From Providencia hangzhouensis (GTDB lineage: Bacteria; Pseudomonadota; Gammaproteobacteria; Enterobacterales; Enterobacteriaceae), in NCBI RefSeq assembly GCF_029193595.2, contig NZ_CP135052.1:434001-498000 (forward strand): a DNA stretch of 64,000 nt, read 5' to 3'. Below the pieces are notes generated by a model. The model worked only from the letters and a program-made list of their open reading frames with translations. It was not told the origin of the DNA and searched no databases. Of this stretch, positions 20,709 through 29,538 are shown one piece after another (the first letter of the stretch is position 1; each line of letters begins with the position of its first letter). The translations under genes and the position numbers were made by a program.

Positions 20709-23198
20709 TTAGCTTTTCACTTGTTCCGGAGATTGCGTGCTTTCAGTTGGTTTTTTTTCAGAAAACTCATCATCTTGACTAACACTTTCAATAGTTAAGC
20801 GAATCTCAGGTGACATCAATCGAGCCAGAACGGCATACAGTTTTTGCGCATTGGTGACAAAGATATCATTTTCATTATTATCAATGTAGCCTTCTTCTCT
20901 TAGGGTATCGACCAATGTGGAGAATACCGCTTTATCAAAGAATTCAGGAGCGTTGATACCGTGCAAAACAGAAAGGCGTTGTGCAAGGATACGGCTTTGT
21001 TTTTCTAGCGTATTACGGCTGATTTCAGGGCTCGCATTGAGTAATGATAATGTGATTGCATAACGTTGCAGAGTTTCACGTACGCCAGCAGCTAAGAGCT
21101 GTAATGGACGAATACGGCGAGGATTTAACACCACTATGTCGTCTTCTTTTAAGCAAATCAGCTTTTGGTTATTTAGCTCATCAATTAGCGTATCTACCGC
21201 CTCGTGTAGCTCATCACTGTTATAACGCATAAACAGTTCTGCTTTTAAGAACGGATAAATTTGGCCTACTTGATAGTGAATGTCTTGGCGACTAATGCGT
21301 TCATAGTGCAATACAATGCTAGCAATTAGTGATGGTAATACCAATAAATGATGGATATTGTTACGGTAATAGGTCATTAAGACGGCATTTTCGCGAGGAA
21401 GGATAATAATATCCCCCATGCTGTCTTTTTCGACTTCGAATTTATCCATTTGCAAAGCATGTTCTAACAATTGCTCTGCTGTTTTATTTGGGGTCGTCGC
21501 ATCTGCGGTGTATGGCACATTGCGCAATAATTGCAGGTAACATTCGACTTGTTCAATCAGTTGCTCACGAGTGAGTGAGCGTTGACGAGAAGCCAGTAAC
21601 GCAGTCGCACACAGGTTAATCGCATTGGCTGCGGCTGCATTATTAATATTGACCATAATGTTATCGGCTAACGAACTGACCGTTGGGTTTAGCCACGTTG
21701 GTCTTTGTGGTTCGATAGGGTCGATAGAGTCGCGCCAATCAGGCACGCGCTGGTTAAGGTAATGAGGTAATGAAATGGGTTGACCGAAGTTAACATACCC
21801 TTGGCCTAGGTTACGCAATTTACGTAAGCCGCGAACCATAGAGAAAAAGCCTTCTTTCTCTTTTTCTGCGCCGCGAAGTTCTTTGGCATAAGTTCCCACT
21901 TCCATCACATGCTCATACCCAATGTAGATAGGAACGATGGTGATAGGGCGTGAGTCACCGCGCAACATCGCTTGTAACGTCATTGAGAGGGTACCCGTCT
22001 TAGGCTGTAATAAACGACCGGTACGTGAGCGCCCTCCTTCCACAAAGTATTCGATGGAGTAACCTCGGGCAAACAACTCACTTAAATATTCGCGGAAAAC
22101 GGTCGAATACAGTTTATTTCCTTTGAACGTACGGCGAATAAAAAAGGCCCCTAAACGGCGGAAAATCGGCCCTGCTGGCCAGAAATTGAGGTTGATCCCC
22201 GCGGCAATATGAGGTGGAACTAGCCCTTGATGGTATAGCACATATGAGAGCAGTAAGTAGTCCATATGGCTGCGGTGAGAGGGGACATAAACGATTTCAT
22301 GGCCGTCTTGTGCAAGCTGGCGGACCCGTTCAGCGTGCTGAACATTGATGCCTTGATAAAGACGGTTCCAAGTCCAACTAAGAACCCTATCCGTTAAACG
22401 TACGGCTTCATAAGAGAAATTGGCTGCAATTTCTTCCATCATCCCAACGGCATTTTGTTGGGCTTTTTTGAGTGGAATTTTTTTACTGCGCGCTTCGTCT
22501 TCAACGGCTTTTTCAATCGCTTTAGACGTTAATAGCTTATTAAACAGCTCATAACGTGCAGGGAGTTTTGGTCCAACTGCCGCTAGGCGTTGGCGCGAAT
22601 AGTGAATACGCGCGACACGGGCGAGTTTGTTGGCAATAATGGAGTCTGTGCCGTGGTCTTGTGCCATTTTCCCAATTGAGACAATGGGTGATAAACGCAC
22701 GAAGCTGTCACGCCCTAACCATAAAACTGCAAAGAATTTTTGAATCCCATTTAACAGTTTCAATGGTGGTGCTGGAGTATGGCCTTCACGACCCGGTGAG
22801 CGGCCAAACATCACGGATGCAGGTAGCATTTGAATATCTAGATTTGGATTGTTTTTATGCAAATCTAAATAAGCATGGAATGTTTTTACTGAATCCTTGC
22901 GTGGATTCGGTGAATAATAGCGAAAAACACGTGGGCCATCATCGATAAAAACGTACGCCGGAAGCTTCGTTCCATTGATATCATTGTCGACCAGAGGGTC
23001 AGGCAGACCAATAGCTAAGCATTGATGCCGTAGCGTGAGGAGGTCAGACTTCGAATGATAAGGTAATACGTATAGGGTTGGCCTGTTGACATCAAGCTGC
23101 AACTCAGTGACGGGATCCGAAGGAATTAGTTTACTTTTTACCAATAATTTAAGTGGTAAATTCAACGTGTTGTAATATATTTTACGCCATAGTGACAT
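20709..23198 (-). CDS. plsB: glycerol-3-phosphate acyltransferase
   Basis: Inner-membrane enzyme that acylates sn-glycerol 3-phosphate at position 1, the first step of phospholipid synthesis. 829 residues (807 in E. coli). Acyltransferase blocks in order: [16 protein letters not shown] (catalytic HX4D), [33 protein letters not shown], and [17 protein letters not shown]. The extra length is mostly a polar C-terminal tail ([18 protein letters not shown]). Divergent from dgkA, as in E. coli; the two work on connected branches of phospholipid turnover. Confidence 0.96.
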   Translation of the reverse strand: MSLWRKIYYNTLNLPLKLLVKSKLIPSDPVTELQLDVNRPTLYVLPYHSKSDLLTLRHQCLAIGLPDPLVDNDINGTKLPAYVFIDDGPRVFRYYSPNPRKDSVKTFHAYLDLHKNNPNLDIQMLPASVMFGRSPGREGHTPAPPLKLLNGIQKFFAVLWLGRDSFVRLSPIVSIGKMAQDHGTDSIIANKLARVARIHYSRQRLAAVGPKLPARYELFNKLLTSKAIEKAVEDEARSKKIPLKKAQQNAVGMMEEIAANFSYEAVRLTDRVLSWTWNRLYQGINVQHAERVRQLAQDGHEIVYVPSHRSHMDYLLLSYVLYHQGLVPPHIAAGINLNFWPAGPIFRRLGAFFIRRTFKGNKLYSTVFREYLSELFARGYSIEYFVEGGRSRTGRLLQPKTGTLSMTLQAMLRGDSRPITIVPIYIGYEHVMEVGTYAKELRGAEKEKEGFFSMVRGLRKLRNLGQGYVNFGQPISLPHYLNQRVPDWRDSIDPIEPQRPTWLNPTVSSLADNIMVNINNAAAANAINLCATALLASRQRSLTREQLIEQVECYLQLLRNVPYTADATTPNKTAEQLLEHALQMDKFEVEKDSMGDIIILPRENAVLMTYYRNNIHHLLVLPSLIASIVLHYERISRQDIHYQVGQIYPFLKAELFMRYNSDELHEAVDTLIDELNNQKLICLKEDDIVVLNPRRIRPLQLLAAGVRETLQRYAITLSLLNASPEISRNTLEKQSRILAQRLSVLHGINAPEFFDKAVFSTLVDTLREEGYIDNNENDIFVTNAQKLYAVLARLMSPEIRLTIESVSQDDEFSEKKPTESTQSPEQVKS

Positions 23199-23324
23199 AA
23201 ATGATTATAGCCTCTTGTTAACAATGCTGCGCAATCATACCAGAAATACATGGTTAGATCTGTTACTGACAATTCACTTTGACCGTAAAAATCGATTATT
23301 GTTTGCATTTTTTAAGGAATAAAT

Positions 23325-23699
23325 ATGGCGAGTCAAGTTAAGGGGTTCACGCGAGTGATCAAAGCGGCGGGATATTCCCTTAAAGGTTTGAAGGCAGCTT
23401 GGGTTAATGAAGCCGCATTTAGGCAGGAATCTGTTGCTGCGATTATCGCAATCTTTATCGCATTTTATATAGATATCAGCTATATAGATAGAATTTTGTT
23501 AGTGAGTTCAGTTGTCCTCGTGGCAATAGTCGAATTATTGAATAGTGCGATAGAAGCCGTAGTTGACCGTATTGGTAGTGAGTATCATGAACTGTCAGGA
23601 AGAGCTAAAGATATTGGTTCCGCTGCGGTATTTGTGAGTATCGGCTTAGCGCTATTTATTTGGGCACTGGTATTATGGCAGCGTTATTTTTCTGGCTAA
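23325..23699 (+). CDS. dgkA: diacylglycerol kinase
   Basis: Small integral-membrane kinase that phosphorylates diacylglycerol to phosphatidate, recycling the diacylglycerol left by osmoregulated glucan synthesis. 124 residues, three transmembrane helices. Key blocks: AWVNEAAFRQE and VELLNSAIEAVVDRIGSEYH, then ELSGRAKDIGSAAVF, which carry the conserved Glu, Asn and Asp active-site residues. Monocistronic, between divergent plsB and co-oriented lexA. Confidence 0.95.
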   Translation: MASQVKGFTRVIKAAGYSLKGLKAAWVNEAAFRQESVAAIIAIFIAFYIDISYIDRILLVSSVVLVAIVELLNSAIEAVVDRIGSEYHELSGRAKDIGSAAVFVSIGLALFIWALVLWQRYFSG

Positions 23700-23789
23700 G
23701 GCGTTCGGGTGCTTAATAGGGTAAAAAGAAAGTAAATCGATAACAAATGCTTAAATTGAGCGATTTAACTGTTCCAAATCTTCATTTAC

Positions 23790-23805
23790 CTGTATATACT
23801 CACAG
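23790..23805. promoter_or_regulatory. LexA box 1 in the lexA promoter
   Basis: CTGTATATACTCACAG fits CTGT-N8-ACAG exactly. Its TATACT core may also be the -10 element, so repressor binding would exclude polymerase. LexA autoregulation through two adjacent boxes is the enterobacterial pattern. Confidence 0.92.
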
Positions 23806-23810
23806 TTTGA

Positions 23811-23826
23811 CTGTATAAACAAACAG
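23811..23826. promoter_or_regulatory. LexA box 2 in the lexA promoter
   Basis: CTGTATAAACAAACAG fits CTGT-N8-ACAG. It starts 21 bases after the start of box 1, the same helical face, and ends nine bases before the lexA start codon. Confidence 0.92.
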
Positions 23827-23835
23827 GGGAACGGA

Positions 23836-24453
23836 ATGAAAGCACTGACGGCTCGACAACAGCAGGTTTACGATCTGGTGCGCGATCACATTTCGCAGAC
23901 GGGTATGCCTCCTACACGTGCTGAGATAGCAGCAAGCCTTGGTTTTCGTTCGCCTAATGCGGCAGAAGAACATTTAAAGGCCTTAGCGCGCAAAGGGGTT
24001 ATTGAAATCGTTTCAGGCGCATCCCGAGGTATTCGTCTGCTTCTTGAAGAAGAAACAGAAGACCAGGGGTTACCTCTGATTGGACGTGTTGCCGCTGGCG
24101 AACCATTATTAGCGCAGGAACATATTGAAAGTCACTATCAAGTTGACCCTGAGCTATTTAAACCACACGCAGATTTTTTGTTGCGTGTGAATGGGATGTC
24201 CATGAAAGATATTGGCATTATGGATGGTGATTTATTAGCTGTGCATAAAACGCAGAATGTCCATAACGGGCAAGTGGTTGTTGCTCGTATCGAAGATGAA
24301 GTTACTGTTAAACGTTTTAAGCAACAGGGTAACCGTGTTGAATTAATAGCAGAAAACCCAGAATTCGAACCTATTATTGTTGACTTACGTCAGCAAAATT
24401 TCACTATTGAAGGTTTAGCTGTTGGGGTTATCCGTAATAGTGATTGGTATTAA
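23836..24453 (+). CDS. lexA: SOS repressor LexA
   Basis: Repressor of the SOS DNA-damage regulon; self-cleaves when RecA filaments form. 205 residues (202 in E. coli). Winged-helix domain about 1-70 ([26 protein letters not shown] written here in two parts: [13 protein letters not shown] and [13 protein letters not shown]); cleavage site Ala87-Gly88 in GRVAAGEP; catalytic Ser122 in NGMSMKDIG and Lys159 in VTVKRF, each three residues beyond the E. coli numbering. Two LexA boxes overlap its promoter. dinF, its usual operon partner in E. coli, is absent; a terminator and zur follow. Confidence 0.97.
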   Translation: MKALTARQQQVYDLVRDHISQTGMPPTRAEIAASLGFRSPNAAEEHLKALARKGVIEIVSGASRGIRLLLEEETEDQGLPLIGRVAAGEPLLAQEHIESHYQVDPELFKPHADFLLRVNGMSMKDIGIMDGDLLAVHKTQNVHNGQVVVARIEDEVTVKRFKQQGNRVELIAENPEFEPIIVDLRQQNFTIEGLAVGVIRNSDWY

Positions 24454-24504
24454 GTTCCTTTAGTCGCTAGCCGTAATAGTAGGCTACAGGCGGGAAGGAC
24501 GATT

Positions 24505-24560
24505 GCAGGCAGATTTCATGGTGTTATTCTGAGGTCTGCCTGTTTTGTTTCTTTTATTTT
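24505..24560 (+). terminator. terminator after lexA
   Basis: CAGGCAGA (24505-24512) pairs with TCTGCCTG (24534-24541) around a 21-base loop, followed by a long T-rich run. It ends the lexA transcript before the convergent zur. Confidence 0.7.
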
Positions 24561-24624
24561 ATTTTATTTCTTTATCTTCTCTATTTTTTTTGCATTTCAT
24601 CAAGCAATTTATCAACGCAGCTAC

Positions 24625-25140
24625 TTATTTTTTCTTCTGGGCGATAGGTTGTTCATGGTTATGATGACAATGTTCGTGATCTTGGCAGCTATTCATTTCG
24701 TCACAATTTTTACATAAGCCGTGGTTTTCCACCACTGTATGTCTTAAGCGGAATTGGTGTTCATCTGCTAAATTAATGATTGCAGCTTCTATTGTTGTGC
24801 AATCACTTTCCGTTACGCTTCCACACTGGTCACAAATTAACATAACAGAGATATGGCTCGGGTTATCAAAATGGTGACAGACGACATAACTGTTCGTTGA
24901 TTCAATTTTATGGATAAAACCTTGCTCCATTAAAAACTCAAGGCCACGATAAACCGTAGGCGGTTTAGCTTGAGGTTCAATTTCCCGTAGCAAGTCAAGT
25001 AAATCATAAGCGCTGATTGCACCATGCTGCTGTGCTATCAGGCGTAATACTGTTTCTCTTTGTGGTGTTAACCTGACGCCTCTTGATTGGCAAATATTCT
25101 CGGCCATTGCAAGGATTTTGTCTTCATTCATTCTTTTCAT
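24625..25140 (-). CDS. zur: zinc uptake regulator Zur (Fur family)
   Basis: Zinc-responsive repressor of zinc uptake genes. 171 residues (171 in E. coli). Winged helix with RLTPQRETVLRLIAQQHGAI and KPPTVYRGLEFLMEQGFIHK; metal-binding part with CHHFDNP, the structural cysteine pair CDQCG, the second pair CKNCDE, and a His/Cys-rich tail (CQDHEHCHHNHEQ). These features separate it from Fur. Start at 25140 has GAGG about nine bases upstream; an ATG three codons later is possible. It marks the end of conserved backbone; the fimbrial block starts behind it. Confidence 0.93.
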   Translation of the reverse strand: MKRMNEDKILAMAENICQSRGVRLTPQRETVLRLIAQQHGAISAYDLLDLLREIEPQAKPPTVYRGLEFLMEQGFIHKIESTNSYVVCHHFDNPSHISVMLICDQCGSVTESDCTTIEAAIINLADEHQFRLRHTVVENHGLCKNCDEMNSCQDHEHCHHNHEQPIAQKKK

Positions 25141-26239
25141 CTAATCGGCCTCAATATTCGAAAATGCAAACAATTACTGCTAATAAGCTTATCATATTTT
25201 TGAGATCAGGAATGCGCGGGGATACATTGTTTTATATTTATATTATTTCTATTTAAAGGGAAATATAAGCAAACGATTATCTGGAAAAACAGATAATTAG
25301 AATACTCAAAACCAGCCTATCCTCTTTGTTTTTCTTAAACAAAAAACTCGATGTTGTTTAACAAAAAACACACAAAACGTAAGGTTTTAGATTGCCATTT
25401 AGTGTAAATTTCAATTAAGACTTATCTTACGCTTATCTGTTGTAATGGTGTAATGAATCGTATATTAAGTTGTTTTTTCATTTCAATATTTTCAATGCAT
25501 GTATTTATAGTTTTTAATATCACTTTTATTGAATTTTTAGAATTAAATAAAATGTGTGGTTTTTACATAACTAAATATAACCTGAAATATTTATAAGTAA
25601 GTTGACTTTATAAATATAAATTAATCTAAATGACGATCTTTAGTTATAGTATCTCTTCATTTTTTGGTGATTGCATCTATTTATATCATTATTTTAGTAT
25701 AAAAAAACTAAGTTAGCATCCATTTTTGTGTGATTTTGACAATTAATATTGTGGTATTAATATTGGTATCAGAAAGAAACAAGGTATTTAAAAGTTCAGC
25801 ATAATGTTTTTGTTTGTTTCGTTTTGTTTCAAACGGGAATAGCTAATGTGAATTTGAGATGAATTAAAAGTGTGGAATGCTTTTAAAGACAATTAGGTTT
25901 TATTCATACAGAATTCAAGTTGCAATAATAGCTGATTAAACTTTCATATATTTTATTTTTGTCCATTTTACTATTTCTATATTGATGTTGGTCTCTCATT
26001 TTCGGCGATACAGAAATAGTCTTTTTTTAAAACCAGTTCAATAATTTGGTTTTAAAAAAGGGTATTGAACGGATTTTAATATCCCCCAATGTTGACTTAA
26101 TTAAATAGGTTGACAGTTAGTTATCCAGGCTCATGAAAATGGCATAGGTATTTGTAAACAATTATTGTGAACTTGGTTTTTAATAAAAATTGTGTCTTTA
26201 ACTACTTACATGACGACATAAATACAGAGGTATTTACAT
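25141..26239 (+). other. 1.1-kb AT-rich region upstream of the fimbrial operon
   Basis: No convincing gene on either strand. The sequence is very A+T-rich, suggesting H-NS control. It holds an inverted repeat ATTATCTG/CAGATAAT (25276-25297) near zur and a larger hairpin at 26021-26060. It must contain the zur promoter and a long control region for the pilin operon. I looked for a recombinase gene and paired repeats flanking an invertible promoter, as in the Proteus mrp operon, and did not see them. Confidence 0.55.
26021..26060. repeat. hairpin 180 bases upstream of the major pilin gene
   Basis: A left arm with CTTTTTTTAAAACCA (26021-26035) and a right arm TGGTTTTAAAAAAG (26047-26060), complementary over 14 bases apart from one extra T, loop of about 12. 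No T-run follows in either direction, so it may be an RNA structure or protein site in the pilin leader. Confidence 0.45.
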
Positions 26240-26788
26240 ATGTTATTCAACAAAAAATTAGCGGTTTTAGCAGTATTAGCAGGTTCTATGGTAGCAGGTT
26301 CTGCATTAGCTGCAGATGGTAAGAAAGGTGCGGAAGTAACATTCAAAGCCCAATTACGTGCTCAATCTTGTGATGTGTCTTCAACTACTACAGGTTCTGT
26401 TGTTGACTGGGGAACTTTCACTAAAGATGTAACTGATGCTTTAGCACCAAATGCAGTTTTAGGTGATGAAAAATCTTTTGATTTAGTTCTGTCTAACTGT
26501 TCTGCTGACGCAGCTGATACTTCAATGAACGTATTCGCTCAAGGTCAAGCAGCAGCTGGTTTCCCAGCACTGTTTGCTAACCAAGAATCTAAAGCTTTAG
26601 CAGTTAAATTAGCTTCTGGTGCAGTTAATATTACTCCTAACGCAGATGCAGTAGTGGTTATCGACCCTAAAGTTGCTAAAGATGGTGGTGCTGTCATTCC
26701 TATGAAAGCTAATCTGATTCTTACCAAAACTGGTGTACCTACTGATAAATTATCCGTACCAGTAACATTTACTGTATCTTATAACTAA
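26240..26788 (+). CDS. major fimbrial subunit
   Basis: 182-residue pilin: signal peptide cut after residue 24 (AGSALA-ADG), then a single immunoglobulin-like pilin domain with the conserved disulfide (Cys in AQSCDVS and in LSNCSAD) and the penultimate tyrosine of chaperone-usher pilins (TVSYN end). Richer in Ala/Val/Lys and less AT-rich in codon choice than its neighbours, as expected of the most highly expressed gene. First gene of the operon, followed by a strong hairpin that should favour pilin mRNA over downstream genes. I cannot assign a named fimbrial type. Confidence 0.88.
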   Translation: MLFNKKLAVLAVLAGSMVAGSALAADGKKGAEVTFKAQLRAQSCDVSSTTTGSVVDWGTFTKDVTDALAPNAVLGDEKSFDLVLSNCSADAADTSMNVFAQGQAAAGFPALFANQESKALAVKLASGAVNITPNADAVVVIDPKVAKDGGAVIPMKANLILTKTGVPTDKLSVPVTFTVSYN

Positions 26789-26809
26789 TAATATTAGTTA
26801 ATACGAGTA

Positions 26810-26847
26810 AAGAGGCTTTTTAATTAAAAAGCCTCTTAATATTGTTT
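26810..26847 (+). terminator. attenuating hairpin after the pilin gene
   Basis: AAGAGGCTTTTT pairs perfectly with AAAAAGCCTCTT around a 4-base loop, followed by AATATTGTTTTTA. It lies between pilin and chaperone genes of the same operon, so it probably acts as a leaky terminator or mRNA stabiliser that keeps pilin in excess. Confidence 0.8.
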
Positions 26848-26866
26848 TTAATGATTGGACTAAGTA

Positions 26867-27607
26867 ATGAAAGCAAAAGAATCGTTTTTAAGAAAAAAAG
26901 TAGTTAATGATTGTTATAGAGCTTTAATTCTACTGTTTTCATTAATTACTACTACTAACGTTTACGCTGCAGGTGGTGTTGGTTTAAATGCGACCCGAAT
27001 AATATATGTCCAAGGTGAAAGTAGTGTATCGGTTGGCGCTCGAAATAATACAAATATTAATTATTTAGCAAAATTTTCGGTAAGCATGAATAATGATGGT
27101 TCAGCATCAAAAACGCCTTTTTCAGTTACACCTCCATTAATTAAAATCAACTCAGGGGCAACGCAAGATATTAGGATTTTTGCTCAACCGAATTCATTAC
27201 CAACAGATAGAGAGAGTGTTTTTTATTTCTCTGCTACTATGATACCTGCTACTGATGGTCCTTTAGAAGGATCTGCAATGAATATTGGTTATAATAATAT
27301 TATTAAGGTTTTTTACCGACCTTCAAAATTATCTATCTCACCATATGACGCATATAAAAACTTAGAGGTAAGCTCTAGTAGTACAGGTATTATTATTAAT
27401 AATAATTCACCATACTATATTTCTTTAAATAAGCTCAGTGTTAATGGTGTTAAAATTGATTTAAATATGAAAAAGCGTAATACAATGATTTCTCCTTTTG
27501 ACTCTTTCAGTTATATAACTCCGGCAAATAGCCGTAATGGTATAGTTAAATGGACAGTTATTAATGACTTAGGTGGCGAGGAATCTTTTAGTGGAAAAAT
27601 CAATTAG
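26867..27607 (+). CDS. periplasmic pilus chaperone 1 (PapD family)
   Basis: 246 residues with an unusually long signal region (mature start near ANVYA-AGG, about residue 35). PapD-type two-domain chaperone that caps pilins by donor-strand complementation in the periplasm. Domain 1 shows LNATRIIYVQGESSVSV (conserved Arg), SVTPPLIKINSGATQDIRI, the signature LPTDRESVFYFSAT and IKVFYRP; domain 2 shows NNNSPYYISLNKLSVNG. One of three chaperones in this operon; probably serves the major pilin beside it. Its end overlaps the next gene by about 17 bases. Confidence 0.88.
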   Translation: MKAKESFLRKKVVNDCYRALILLFSLITTTNVYAAGGVGLNATRIIYVQGESSVSVGARNNTNINYLAKFSVSMNNDGSASKTPFSVTPPLIKINSGATQDIRIFAQPNSLPTDRESVFYFSATMIPATDGPLEGSAMNIGYNNIIKVFYRPSKLSISPYDAYKNLEVSSSSTGIIINNNSPYYISLNKLSVNGVKIDLNMKKRNTMISPFDSFSYITPANSRNGIVKWTVINDLGGEESFSGKIN

Positions 27608-28166
27608 TAACAAAATAAAGGCATTTATTTTAAGTGCTATTTATATTGTAATAGGCATGTGTTTCTTTATTGGAAGAGTTTCAGCTTTAGATATTGAAGT
27701 TATCGGCAATGTATCTAAAGGAACGTGTGAAGTATCATATGAATCGATGACGGTTAAATTTGATAAACCATTATTAACACCTCAAATTAAACCGAATGTT
27801 GACGATGAAACCTATGTGAAACCCTTTTCTTTAAAATATAGTTGCACTGATTTTAATCTATCTGATGGTCCAGCACCATTTAAAATGAAAATAACGCCTG
27901 GGATAGGAACTTTAGTTGATAATAGTAATAAAATATATCCAACTAATAATATTACTGGAGCTGCGTTTGTTTTAAAAAACTGTGATGAGAATAAGCTCAA
28001 TTGTAAAGTCGTAAACCTCAATGCTGGCGGTGAAATTAGTTTTGATGTTACAGCTAATAGCCAATTAGAGAATCATTTTGAAGTAAATGTTGTCCAGCTT
28101 GGAACTACTCAGCCAATACCTGGAGAACTAGTTGCCTCTGTTGATATAGTATTACTTCAACCATAA
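27591..28166 (+). CDS. minor fimbrial subunit 1
   Basis: 191-residue exported protein with pilin features: hydrophobic signal ending near GRVSA-LDIEV, a disulfide pair (GTCEVS and KYSCTD), and an additional close Cys pair (KNCDENKLNCK). The C-terminal strand (ASVDIVLL) lacks the usual penultimate tyrosine. I take the GTG at 27591, inside the end of the chaperone gene, because GAGGA sits nine bases upstream; the earlier GTG at 27573 has no ribosome site. Position between chaperone 1 and another minor subunit suggests an adaptor or tip component. Weaker assignment than the major pilin. Confidence 0.75.
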   Translation: MEKSISNKIKAFILSAIYIVIGMCFFIGRVSALDIEVIGNVSKGTCEVSYESMTVKFDKPLLTPQIKPNVDDETYVKPFSLKYSCTDFNLSDGPAPFKMKITPGIGTLVDNSNKIYPTNNITGAAFVLKNCDENKLNCKVVNLNAGGEISFDVTANSQLENHFEVNVVQLGTTQPIPGELVASVDIVLLQP

Positions 28167-28188
28167 GAATTAATAGGTGGTATTGACT

Positions 28189-28761
28189 GTGAAGCCTCTA
28201 AATAAAATATGTTGTAGAGTTACATTGGCTTTTTACGTGATGTTTTTTTCTTATTCTTCAACAGCTTTAGTACCAGGTACACACGATTTTACGTTTGATT
28301 TAACTGTGCCTAAAAATACCTGTGATATTGCTGTCACTAGTGATAGTGGTAAAAAGAATATTGTTGATTTTGGAAATGTGCCTTTATCTAAGTTTGGGGC
28401 GGATGCATCTAGTGGAAAGATTAAGAAAGCTTTTGATGTTGTAATCAGTAACTGTAAAACTAATAGCTTTGATAATAACTATATTAAATTAACTGGCAAC
28501 TACACAATAAATGATGGTTTTTTAGATAATCCAGGAAAAACGTTTGCTGTAAGAATCTCTGCAAATGATAATGCAAATCAATCATCTGCAGATTTTATTA
28601 CAGAAACTAATAATGTTTTATGGTCGAATATTAAAACTCAAAATGTAACTAAAACATTTTATGCTTATGTCATGTGTAAGAACCAAGTTGCTGATTGCTC
28701 GATAGATCAAAATATTGGGGCATTTAAAGCAACACTAACATTGTCATATTATGCAGATTAA
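28189..28761 (+). CDS. minor fimbrial subunit 2
   Basis: 190-residue pilin-like protein: signal (to about ALVPG), pilin domain starting HDFTFDLTVPKNTCDI, second Cys in VISNCKTN, a further Cys pair (MCKNQVADCSI), and C-terminal ATLTLSYYAD with the aromatic near-end residues of pilins. GTG at 28189 is chosen because AGGTGG lies about eight bases upstream; the GTG at 28177 is within that ribosome site. It is 22 bases behind minor subunit 1 and 13 before chaperone 2. Confidence 0.78.
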   Translation: MKPLNKICCRVTLAFYVMFFSYSSTALVPGTHDFTFDLTVPKNTCDIAVTSDSGKKNIVDFGNVPLSKFGADASSGKIKKAFDVVISNCKTNSFDNNYIKLTGNYTINDGFLDNPGKTFAVRISANDNANQSSADFITETNNVLWSNIKTQNVTKTFYAYVMCKNQVADCSIDQNIGAFKATLTLSYYAD

Positions 28762-28774
28762 ATAGGTAAATGTG

Positions 28775-29452
28775 ATGATACGGTTGATATTAACAATAAT
28801 ACTAGCTTGGCACTTTACCCTTCATGCTGGAGGATTATCTTTAGGCCAAAGTAGAGTTATTTTCACAGATTCAGATAAGAATAAGGTTGTTAGTATCCGT
28901 AATGAGGGTGAAAGCCCTTTATTAATTCAAATGTTATTATTAGATATAAAGGATGAGAAGAATGCTGATAGTTTTATAATTAGCCCTCCTTTATTCAAAA
29001 TTAAAAGTAAAACAGAACATGCAGTTAGGATATATCCTGATAATGTTTCTAAGCTACCTAAAGATAGAGAATCAGGATTCTATTTGAAAGTAAGGGGTAT
29101 TCCACCGACTAGCAAGAAATTAGAGGAAGGGGATACGCCTGAAATAGTTTTTGTAACAGCTATAATTATTAAATTATATTATCGGCCTAATGGTATACCT
29201 GAGCCAAATAAGAATAATTTTGAACAGGTAAAGTTAAAAAATAAGGATGGAAGGTGGCAATTTCATAATCCAACCCCTTATTATATGACAATTGTTGATT
29301 TTAATATGAATGGTAAGAACTATAATGATTCCATTTTAGTTTCACCATTTAGTTATTATAAATTAGAAAATACTAATGAAAGTATAAATGTAGCAAGTTG
29401 GCGTTTTCTTGATGATAATGGTGCTGGAACTGAAGTGTTTAGAATTAATTGA
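28775..29452 (+). CDS. periplasmic pilus chaperone 2 (PapD family)
   Basis: 225 residues: signal to about LHAGG, domain 1 with LGQSRVIFTDSDKNKVVSIRN, FIISPPLFKIKSKTEHAVRI, the signature LPKDRESGFYLKVRGIPP and IIIKLYYRP, and a shortened domain 2 (FHNPTPYYMTIVDFNMNG). It is clearly diverged from chaperones 1 and 3, so it is not a recent duplicate. ATG at 28775 follows ATAGG; a GTG one codon earlier is the alternative. It sits just before the usher, the commonest chaperone position, and may be the general chaperone. Confidence 0.87.
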   Translation: MIRLILTIILAWHFTLHAGGLSLGQSRVIFTDSDKNKVVSIRNEGESPLLIQMLLLDIKDEKNADSFIISPPLFKIKSKTEHAVRIYPDNVSKLPKDRESGFYLKVRGIPPTSKKLEEGDTPEIVFVTAIIIKLYYRPNGIPEPNKNNFEQVKLKNKDGRWQFHNPTPYYMTIVDFNMNGKNYNDSILVSPFSYYKLENTNESINVASWRFLDDNGAGTEVFRIN

Positions 29453-29538
29453 AATTTCTTTTATATTTATTAAATAACATATAATGATTTTTCAGCGCTT
29501 GCATATTTTGAATGTAAAGATAATCTAAGGCTAGAGGA

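Noticed and set aside
25141-26239. Invertible promoter element controlling the fimbrial operon
   Set aside because: No matching recombinase gene in the window, and the inverted repeats seen are too close together or too short to bound a switch.
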